DNA from: Clostridia bacterium
GTDB lineage: Bacteria; Bacillota_A; Clostridia; Oscillospirales; Acutalibacteraceae
Length of the DNA stretch: 5,646 nt
Direction: 5' to 3'
Assembly: GCA_017549665.1 (NCBI GenBank)
Contig: JAFYUD010000142.1
Location: 1 to 5,646, forward strand
Shown piece by piece: positions 1 to 4,917 of the stretch. The notes beneath the pieces were generated by a model that saw only the letters and a program-made list of their open reading frames with translations, was not told where the DNA came from and did no database searches. Positions within the stretch are counted from its first letter, which is position 1. The number at the start of each line of letters is the position of its first letter. The position numbers were made by a program, and so were the translations under genes.

Positions 1-897
1 CCAACCGCCCTCTTCATGTCGCTGAGTAATTCTGAAGCCGTATGAATCGAGCGCATTTACAACTTCCTGCTCACGTATATCAATAATACCTGAAACTATG
101 TAAACGCTATCATCATTCATGAATTCATCCACGCCCTGAGATAGCATAATAATCGCATCAGCTACAATATTTGCCGCAATTACATCAAATTTACCGCTGA
201 CTTTGTCAGTAAGATTGCCGCATAATACAGTATAGGATGATTCATCAAATCCGTTTCTGTTTGCATTTTCCATGGCAGTTTTAACTGCAAGCTTATCAAT
301 ATCAACGCCGACTGCTTCCTTAGCACCGAGAAGCAGAGATGCAATTGAAAGAATACCACTGCCGCATCCGATATCAAGCATTTTGCAGCCATCTGTAATA
401 TGCTTCTCAATAGCTGCAAGACAAAGGCGTGTTGTCTCATGTGTACCTGAGCCGAAAGCAAGACCGGGCTCAAGATTAAGAACAACTCTGTCACCTGCAT
501 CAACCTTATCCTTCCAGATAGGCTGAATAAGAAGTCTATCACCTACAGGCATAGGCTTGAAGTACTTTTTCCAGTTGTTTTCCCAGTCTGAATTTTTACA
601 TTCAGTCGAATCAATTTCAAAAGAAATGTTTTCACTGATAAGTCTTTCTTTTATAAACGAAACTGCTTCAGCAGGATTCTCTTCAGGTGAAATGTAAACA
701 TGAACTACACCTTTTGATCTGTCACGTGCAAGAAGGTCTTCGTCAATAAGATCAATATGAGCAATTTCAAGAACTGCATCTTCCATATCAGAATAATCTT
801 CGATGTAAATTCCGTAAGGAACGGTCATTGAAACAATTGCACCTGCTTCATCAACACGTTCAACAGGAACGGTTACTTTAATTTCTGTCCAATCCAT
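1..897 (-). CDS. prmA: Ribosomal protein L11 methyltransferase PrmA (3' end cut off by window edge)
   Basis: Cytoplasmic SAM-dependent enzyme that methylates lysines and the N-terminus of ribosomal protein L11. The 299 residues visible start at an ATG (895-897) preceded by AGAGG (904-908) six bases upstream. Residues 1-100 form the L11-recognition domain. The linker follows as DWENNWKKYFKP (104-115). The family signature is at 141-156, with the core EPGLAFGSGTHETT. SAM motif I is DIGCGSG (175-181), the acidic loop is GVDID (197-201), and the substrate-side motif is AANIVAD (241-247). The last visible residues, RHEEGGW, match the family's C-terminal end, so only about 5-15 residues should be missing beyond base 1. 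It is last of four minus-strand genes, 10 bp after the DUF2804 gene, whose stop codon touches its Shine-Dalgarno. All key motifs are intact. Family identity is certain; methylation of L11 is inferred from the family. Confidence 0.96.
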   Translation of the reverse strand, partial: MDWTEIKVTVPVERVDEAGAIVSMTVPYGIYIEDYSDMEDAVLEIAHIDLIDEDLLARDRSKGVVHVYISPEENPAEAVSFIKERLISENISFEIDSTECKNSDWENNWKKYFKPMPVGDRLLIQPIWKDKVDAGDRVVLNLEPGLAFGSGTHETTRLCLAAIEKHITDGCKMLDIGCGSGILSIASLLLGAKEAVGVDIDKLAVKTAMENANRNGFDESSYTVLCGNLTDKVSGKFDVIAANIVADAIIMLSQGVDEFMNDDSVYIVSGIIDIREQEVVNALDSYGFRITQRHEEGGW

Positions 898-907
898 AAT
901 TTACCTC

Positions 908-1960
908 TTAATACTTATTATGAACATCCTCTGCAAAACAGAGTATATCCTTAAAGTTGATTTCTTTGCCGTTATCAAGCACAGCTTTTCCTGACATTCT
1001 GCCGAAAACCTGATGCTGATCTGTTATAATAAACTTTATATCGATTTTTGCAGCTCTGTCAAGAACAGGCTCAAATTCAGCCTCAAATCTGCCGTCTGAT
1101 GAAGTAAATGTCCACTTACCCATGTAATTCTTTGTTCCGTCAGCATTTTCGGGAATATTGAAAACAATATCATCAAACTTGTGACCTTTTCCGTTATAAA
1201 AAATAATATTTTCACTTGCAGCAGCTGTATTACCGAAACCGTATCCGAGATTAAAACCGAAAGGCTTACCGTTTACGACACCGTTTCCTGAGCCCCAATA
1301 CCAAGTGTTGTCATAAGTCCACACACCTCTGCCCCAGTCAAGGGTGCCGAAGTTTTTCTTAGGATCAAGCTTATATTCTTTACCGTTGAAAATTGCTGAG
1401 CCTGAGGCTCTCATGCAGTTAATTTTCTGATTATAATAAAATGCCTGTTCATCTTCTGCCCAGGGAGTGGCAATAACCATTGTATCCATTTCAGGCTCAA
1501 GAAGCTTGATATTACAGGAAAAGGTTTTACCGTTGTAGAAATTCTTAAAATTACATACAATAGTGCGCTGACCGTCTGCCTTATAAAAATCCATATCAAG
1601 TCTCTTATCATGATATGAAACATTACCTTTTGTACTTGATGAAGGCATATTCATGTTACCCATGGGGAAAGGAGTAAGAATAGTCTCTGTATGCTCCCAG
1701 GGCACATCGGGGTCTGTAAAATCAAGAAGGCTTACAGACTGAAGACCGATATATCCGTCATCAGAAATTGTAAACGCAAGACCGAAATCATCACCCATAA
1801 CAAGATAATAATCCCATTCCTTGATTCTGTAATTGGGAGCCTTTATAGCTTTGCGGTCATAAACCTGACACATTTTTCTTGACCAACCGGGCTCGGTAAG
1901 TCGTCCGAATTTATCAAGCAAGGGCTGAACTTTTGAAACTTCATGATTACGCTGTGCCAT
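908..1960 (-). CDS. DUF2804 domain-containing protein, function unknown
   Basis: A 350-residue soluble protein with no signal peptide or membrane segment. It matches the DUF2804 family (Pfam PF10974, from memory) along its whole length. The clearest marker is the LDWGRGVW block (about residues 207-214), followed by a Trp/Gly-rich run WYWGSGNG (220-227) and NLGYGFGN (237-244). An N-terminal element LLDKFGRLTEPGWSR (15-28) and a PW pair (166-167) are also typical. Alternating short hydrophobic and polar stretches with many Gly, Asn and aromatic residues suggest a mostly beta fold, perhaps lipocalin-like; this is inference. No catalytic motif is recognised. An ATG nine bases upstream (1967-1969) would give MYIMAQ, but the GGAAAGGA site abuts it, whereas it lies 8 nt from the ATG at 1958-1960; hence this start. 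It lies between yhaM (17 bp) and prmA (10 bp), surely co-transcribed, yet its role there is unknown. Confidence 0.87.
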   Translation of the reverse strand: MAQRNHEVSKVQPLLDKFGRLTEPGWSRKMCQVYDRKAIKAPNYRIKEWDYYLVMGDDFGLAFTISDDGYIGLQSVSLLDFTDPDVPWEHTETILTPFPMGNMNMPSSSTKGNVSYHDKRLDMDFYKADGQRTIVCNFKNFYNGKTFSCNIKLLEPEMDTMVIATPWAEDEQAFYYNQKINCMRASGSAIFNGKEYKLDPKKNFGTLDWGRGVWTYDNTWYWGSGNGVVNGKPFGFNLGYGFGNTAAASENIIFYNGKGHKFDDIVFNIPENADGTKNYMGKWTFTSSDGRFEAEFEPVLDRAAKIDIKFIITDQHQVFGRMSGKAVLDNGKEINFKDILCFAEDVHNKY

Positions 1961-1968
1961 AATATACA

Positions 1969-1976
1969 TCCTTTCC
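1969..1976 (-). promoter_or_regulatory. Shine-Dalgarno that decides the DUF2804 gene start
   Basis: On the minus strand GGAAAGGA is followed by 8 nt and then ATG (1958-1960). The same site directly abuts the upstream in-frame ATG (1967-1969), leaving no spacing for ribosome binding there. It begins one base after the yhaM stop codon (TAA, 1978-1980), which suits translational coupling. Confidence 0.65.
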
Positions 1977-1977
1977 G

Positions 1978-2946
1978 TTAATCAAGATTGACTTTTGTTT
2001 CGGGAACTTTTCTTCCGTGATTATAGAATTTTCTGTCATGTAATGCCCACTGACGGTTACTGAATTCACGGGGCGCTACATCTGCAAGACAGTTTTCAAT
2101 TTCATAAATATTTGCATCAAGTGAGTCAAGCTCAGAAAGTATCTCAGCTTCAAGGAAAAGAGGTCTTGTAGCTGCGCCGAATTCAGGCTCACCGTGATGT
2201 GAAATAAGCATATGCTCAAGAAGTACAGCAGTTTCTTTATCAACATTATTCTCTCTTGCGATTCTGTCAACAGCAATAGCTCCCATAACAAGATGACCTA
2301 CAAGTGTACCCTCTGCAGTATAGCCTTCAACAAGTCCTGAAGCTGAAATATTGAATTCATCAGTTTTGCAGACGTCATGAAGAATTGCACCTGAAATAAG
2401 TAATTCTCTGTCAACTGTAGGATAAATTGAAGCAACACATTCGCACATTTTGACAATTGAAAGAGTATGCATCAGAAGTCCGCCTCTGATTGCGTGATGA
2501 AGCTTGAAAGCTGCAGGACAATCAAGCATTTTATCACCGTACTCATCAAGCACTGCAGTGACAAGTATTCTGAGATGATCATTTGTAAAAGCATCGACCT
2601 TACTTCTGATTGAGCGCATCATATATTTACCGTCATAATCAGCAGACGGAATAATATCTGATACATCAACATTATCATTATCCCATAACACTCTTGCTCT
2701 GTCCACACGAAGCTGAGGAGTGCCGTTATACTCTGACTGCACACCTCTTACCTTGATGATAGTATTAGCTTCAGGAAGAAATGCGCCTTCACGCCAATCC
2801 CACATTTTCGCATTTATTTCACCGGTTTTATCTGCAAGCCACATATCAAGAAATACTGAACCGTTTTTTGCTGTCTTTTTATCACAGCTTTTTACAAGAA
2901 CAAAGCCTTCGACTGTACCGTTACCGTCAATTTCTTTAAAATTCAT
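1978..2946 (-). CDS. yhaM: 3'-5' exoribonuclease YhaM family (OB-fold plus HD domain)
   Basis: A 322-residue cytoplasmic nuclease, close to the roughly 314 residues of Bacillus subtilis YhaM, a metal-dependent 3'-5' exonuclease in RNA turnover. Residues 12-90 form an OB-fold nucleic-acid-binding domain (GFVLVKSCDKKTAKNGSVFL, then KMWDW and VRGVQSEYNGTPQLRV). Residues about 145-285 form the HD metal-binding domain: H160 in LLMHT, the doublet H190-D191 in AILHDVCK, H218 in VGHL, H250-H251 in ISHHGEPEFG and D274/D277 in SELDSLDAN. All expected metal ligands are present, so it should be active. The ATG overlaps the gtrA-family stop as ATGA, and its strong AAGGAGG site lies inside the last codons of that gene. 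The DUF2804 gene follows. The main alternative is a generic HD phosphohydrolase, but the OB-HD order and SHHGEPEFG argue for YhaM. Confidence 0.94.
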   Translation of the reverse strand: MNFKEIDGNGTVEGFVLVKSCDKKTAKNGSVFLDMWLADKTGEINAKMWDWREGAFLPEANTIIKVRGVQSEYNGTPQLRVDRARVLWDNDNVDVSDIIPSADYDGKYMMRSIRSKVDAFTNDHLRILVTAVLDEYGDKMLDCPAAFKLHHAIRGGLLMHTLSIVKMCECVASIYPTVDRELLISGAILHDVCKTDEFNISASGLVEGYTAEGTLVGHLVMGAIAVDRIARENNVDKETAVLLEHMLISHHGEPEFGAATRPLFLEAEILSELDSLDANIYEIENCLADVAPREFSNRQWALHDRKFYNHGRKVPETKVNLD

Positions 2947-3500
2947 TTTGTTCCCTCCTTCTTTTTTCTGAAAATAAGAAGCTTACTCATAACATAATTA
3001 AAAGCCACAACCAGAACTGAAATAAGAATTTTTGCAATCCACTTAGGTGCGTTTTCGTTTTCAAAAATATTGATATTGATAAGAATATTTCTTACCACCA
3101 TGAAACCGAATGATTCAAACACTGCAAAAGAAACTATTCTTGCACCGAAGAATGAAATCAATTCTTTTCCTACAACCTTAAGCTCCCAGCTTTTACTTTC
3201 AAATACCCAGAGCTTATTGGTAACATATGCAAACAAAACTGCAAATATCCAGGAAATAAGAGTTGAAACATCTTCAAAAGTAACCTTGAAAACATTACCT
3301 AAGATTGCAAAATCTGCAAGCGCACCGTTACCGAGAATCTTATCTGACACATAAAAAACACCGAGATTTACAACAGTTGTCATAACTCCGAAAAACAGAT
3401 ATGATAACACCTCATATGTCAGAAGTTTAGACAACACAGGTATCTTAAGAAACATATTAAAAAATTTAATACTGAAAATTTTATCGTATAACTTTCTCAA
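2943..3500 (-). CDS. GtrA-family integral membrane protein
   Basis: A 185-residue membrane protein of the GtrA family (Pfam PF04138). Members are small four-helix proteins often linked to export or flipping of lipid-linked sugars in cell-surface glycosylation; that role is family knowledge and is not shown here. Four hydrophobic segments are visible at about residues 31-52, 78-98, 113-137 and 154-176. The family pattern of a helix ending in an aromatic-rich turn is seen twice, as YVTNKLWVF (92-100) and NYVMSKLLIF (168-177). The N-terminus is basic and amphipathic, and the C-terminus is RKKKEGTK. The start codon is TTG (3498-3500), chosen for the AAAGGAG ten bases upstream; the next in-frame ATG is residue 16. 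It is the first gene of the operon. No partner glycosyltransferase is encoded in the window, so it is an orphan here. Confidence 0.88.
   Translation of the reverse strand: MRKLYDKIFSIKFFNMFLKIPVLSKLLTYEVLSYLFFGVMTTVVNLGVFYVSDKILGNGALADFAILGNVFKVTFEDVSTLISWIFAVLFAYVTNKLWVFESKSWELKVVGKELISFFGARIVSFAVFESFGFMVVRNILININIFENENAPKWIAKILISVLVVAFNYVMSKLLIFRKKKEGTK
2954..2960 (-). promoter_or_regulatory. Strong yhaM Shine-Dalgarno inside the preceding coding sequence
   Basis: AAGGAGG on the minus strand lies 7 nt before the yhaM ATG (2944-2946). It doubles as Lys-Glu-Gly codons near the C-terminus of the GtrA-family protein. Together with the ATGA stop/start overlap it indicates coupled translation of the two genes. 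Confidence 0.8.
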
Positions 3501-3510
3501 AACAAAATTT

Positions 3511-3517
3511 CTCCTTT
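3511..3517 (-). promoter_or_regulatory. Shine-Dalgarno supporting a TTG start
   Basis: AAAGGAG on the minus strand, 10 nt before the TTG at 3498-3500. No ATG or GTG in the right frame lies close to it, so this site supports TTG as the start of the GtrA-family gene. An earlier TTG at the same spot is out of frame and hits TGA after two codons. Confidence 0.65.
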
Positions 3518-3530
3518 ATTTTATAAAATA

Positions 3531-3559
3531 ATAATATCACTTTTTTTATCACTTTGCAA
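3531..3559 (-). promoter_or_regulatory. Sigma-A promoter of the gtrA-family/yhaM/DUF2804/prmA operon
   Basis: Read on the minus strand: -35 TTGCAA (3554-3559), a spacer of exactly 17 bp, then -10 TATTAT (3531-3536). This matches consensus at 4 of 6 and 5 of 6 positions. The expected transcription start is near 3523-3525, giving a leader of about 25 nt that contains the AAAGGAG site. No other good promoter was seen within the four tightly packed genes, so it probably drives all of them. Confidence 0.72.
3535..3555. repeat. Tandem 9-nt direct repeat inside the promoter spacer
   Basis: TATCACTTT occurs at 3535-3543 and again at 3547-3555 on the plus strand, separated by TTT, so the copies are offset by 12 bp. 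The pair covers the whole spacer of the operon promoter and touches both its -10 and -35 boxes. It could be a protein-binding site or a product of slippage at the T-run; the sequence alone does not tell. Confidence 0.5.
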
Positions 3560-3625
3560 CAGTAAAAGGATTATTTTTAGTTCTTGTGGTTATTATATTA
3601 CCGAACAAACAATGAAAGGATGATT

Positions 3626-3814
3626 ATGATGACAAACAAAACAGTATCAGCAGCAAAGACAATCGGAGCAATCATGGCAGCAGGCGGTGCAGCTGTAATG
3701 ATCGGCTCAACAATGAGCGGTGGGAAATCAACTAAAAAACAGATTAAAAAAACAGCTGACAAGGCTGTAAAAACAATCAACAACATTCTTGACTCTGTAC
3801 AGTCAATGATGTAA
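3626..3814 (+). CDS. Small glycine-rich single-helix protein (62 aa), YtxH-like in layout
   Basis: I do not recognise a named function. The 62 residues have a short polar N-terminus (MMTNKTVSAAK), one small-residue-rich hydrophobic stretch (about 12-29, TIGAIMAAGGAAVMIGST), then a lysine-rich, probably helical tail (34-62: KSTKKQIKKTADKAVKTI...). This resembles small YtxH-like membrane-anchored proteins of Firmicutes; that comparison rests on layout only. The helix is Gly/Ala-rich and weakly hydrophobic, so membrane insertion is uncertain. AAAGGA (3615-3620) lies 5 nt before the ATG at 3626 and 8 nt before the ATG at 3629; either could be used. The reading frame is open upstream to a TTG at 3584, but that has no ribosome site. 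It stands alone between divergent units and is followed by a hairpin, suggesting its own transcript. Its own promoter is not clear; TATTATATT (3591-3599) is a possible -10 without a good -35. Confidence 0.75.
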   Translation: MMTNKTVSAAKTIGAIMAAGGAAVMIGSTMSGGKSTKKQIKKTADKAVKTINNILDSVQSMM

Positions 3815-3818
3815 CCAG

Positions 3819-3837
3819 CGGCGTAAAAAATACGCCG
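3819..3837 (+). terminator. Perfect 7-bp hairpin after the small gene, possible weak terminator
   Basis: CGGCGTA (3819-3825), loop AAAAA, TACGCCG (3831-3837), starting 4 bases after the TAA of the small gene. The stem is perfect and GC-rich against an AT-rich background. It lacks the immediate run of T expected of an intrinsic terminator: the plus strand continues TACATATAAATTTAG. It may be a weak terminator or a 3'-end stabilising stem. Confidence 0.45.
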
Positions 3838-3854
3838 TACATATAAATTTAGTG

Positions 3855-3883
3855 TTTATTTTATCAGGATTATATGATATAAT
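3855..3883 (+). promoter_or_regulatory. Extended -10 promoter of the deacetylase gene
   Basis: TATAAT at 3878-3883 is an exact -10 box and is preceded by TGA (3875-3877), giving an extended -10 (TGnTATAAT). The -35 at 17 bp spacing is poor, TTTATT (3855-3860), which an extended -10 can compensate. Transcription would begin near 3889-3891, only about 10-12 nt before the ATG at 3901. An alternative, weaker -10 (TATATG, 3871-3876) would allow a leader of about 18 nt. Confidence 0.6.
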
Positions 3884-3900
3884 GTCAAAAGGTGATTAAA

Positions 3901-4860
3901 ATGAAGAGAATTTTGATTTTTTTAATAATTTCCGTACTTTTATTTTCATTATGTTCATGCGCAGACTCAAACGAAAATGTTTCATCAACACCGACAGGTG
4001 AAGAAGATGTACGTACAACTGAGGCAGACACATATGAGTATAATACTGAAATCGAATCAGTATCAGAATCAGCTGCAGATACAACATTGACAGGACTCCC
4101 CCCTCTTAAAACTGTAGATTTCCAGGTATCTGACCCTGATAATACAAAAGGTCTGTCTACCGAAAAAATCAGTCACAGCTACGGTGTTGCGAAAAACGAG
4201 GTTGCAAACGACATTTCTTTCAACAGTCAGAAGCACTTTGATGACGGCAATTTCAAGGCACTCACACTTGACACAAAAATTCAGGACAAGGTTGTTTATC
4301 TTACCTTTGACGTAGGTTATGACAACGGTTATACGGGTATGATTCTCGATACACTTAAAGAGAAAAACGTGCCTGCTGCATTTTTCTGCACAGTGGGTGA
4401 AATGAAATCCGACCCCGATTCAATTACACGAATGATTAATGAGGGACACATTGTCGGTAATCATACTGATACACATCCTTCAATGGACGAGCTTTCACGT
4501 ACAGAGATGATGAAAGAAATCAAAGCATTTGATGATTATATCAGAACCAATTTCGGTTACAGCTCACCTTATTTCAGATTTCCCAAGGGGGAATATTCTG
4601 ATTGTGCACTTGACCTTGTCGGTTCACTCGGATACACAAGTGTTTTCTGGTCACTGGCATATGCAGACTGGGACACATCTGCCCAGAAAGGTGCACAGTA
4701 TGCAGTCGACACAGTAATAAGCCGCATCCATCCCGGCGCTGTCATTCTTCTGCACGCAGTATCATCTGATAATGCACAAGGACTCGGAGAAATCATTGAT
4801 ACAGCAAGAAGTATGGGATATGAATTCAGAAGCCTTGATGAATATAAAATTAACGGTTGA
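3901..4860 (+). CDS. Lipoprotein polysaccharide deacetylase, PdaA type
   Basis: A predicted membrane-anchored extracytoplasmic NodB-fold deacetylase of 319 residues. The nearest named family is PdaA, which removes an acetyl group from muramic acid in peptidoglycan. Residues 1-20 form a lipoprotein signal ending LCSC with the lipidated Cys at 20. A polar Ser/Thr/Glu-rich linker runs to about 65. A clostridial-type pre-domain (about 83-130, GLSTEKISHSYGVAKNEV...) precedes the NodB domain. Motifs: TFDVGYDNGYT (135-145, base D137), GNHTDTHPSM (metal ligands H188 and H192), RFPKGEY (R226), WSLAYADW (250-257, D256) and HPGAVILLHAVS (H277, H285). The second Asp of the usual TFDD is Val138, as PdaA relatives also vary here. 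ATG at 3901 is preferred over GTG at 3892, which lies in the AAAAGGTGA ribosome site. The substrate is inferred. nadA follows after 57 bp with its own promoter. Confidence 0.92.
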   Translation: MKRILIFLIISVLLFSLCSCADSNENVSSTPTGEEDVRTTEADTYEYNTEIESVSESAADTTLTGLPPLKTVDFQVSDPDNTKGLSTEKISHSYGVAKNEVANDISFNSQKHFDDGNFKALTLDTKIQDKVVYLTFDVGYDNGYTGMILDTLKEKNVPAAFFCTVGEMKSDPDSITRMINEGHIVGNHTDTHPSMDELSRTEMMKEIKAFDDYIRTNFGYSSPYFRFPKGEYSDCALDLVGSLGYTSVFWSLAYADWDTSAQKGAQYAVDTVISRIHPGAVILLHAVSSDNAQGLGEIIDTARSMGYEFRSLDEYKING

Positions 4861-4885
4861 CAGTAAGAATACACCGTAATATAAT
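4857..4885 (+). promoter_or_regulatory. Perfect-consensus sigma-A promoter of nadA
   Basis: Exact TTGACA (4857-4862), a 17-bp spacer, then exact TATAAT (4880-4885): all twelve consensus bases at optimal spacing. The stop codon TGA of the deacetylase gene (4858-4860) lies inside the -35 box. Transcription should start near 4892, giving a leader of about 26 nt that includes the AAAGGG ribosome site (4904-4909). No terminator separates it from the upstream gene, so read-through is possible as well. Confidence 0.88.
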
Positions 4886-4917
4886 TAATTTAATATGCGA
4901 GAGAAAGGGAAATTTTT

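Noticed and set aside
180..542. 120-codon open frame on the minus strand with a hydrophobic start
   Set aside because: It lies wholly inside prmA in another frame on the same strand. The prmA frame carries the full set of methyltransferase motifs.
1961..1969. Upstream ATG for the DUF2804 gene (MYIMAQ start)
   Set aside because: The GGAAAGGA site touches this ATG with no spacing; it is 8 nt from the ATG at 1960.
3571..3599. Possible promoter for the small gene (TATTATATT as -10)
   Set aside because: No -35 box better than a chance AT match was found at 16-18 bp, so it is mentioned only as a possibility in the gene entry.
3584..3625. Upstream extension of the 62-aa protein to a TTG at 3584
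   Set aside because: There is no ribosome site before it, while AAAGGA is correctly placed for the ATG codons at 3626 and 3629.
3892..3900. GTG start for the deacetylase, giving three extra residues
   Set aside because: The GTG overlaps the AAAAGGTGA ribosome site that serves the ATG at 3901, and no other site lies upstream of it.
4569..4874. 101-codon minus-strand open frame antisense to the deacetylase
   Set aside because: It has no ribosome site or recognisable protein features and covers conserved NodB motifs on the other strand; it is a coding shadow.
4883..4890. AATTAATT palindrome overlapping the nadA -10 region as an operator
   Set aside because: The symmetry stops after 8 AT-only bases, as expected by chance in this composition.
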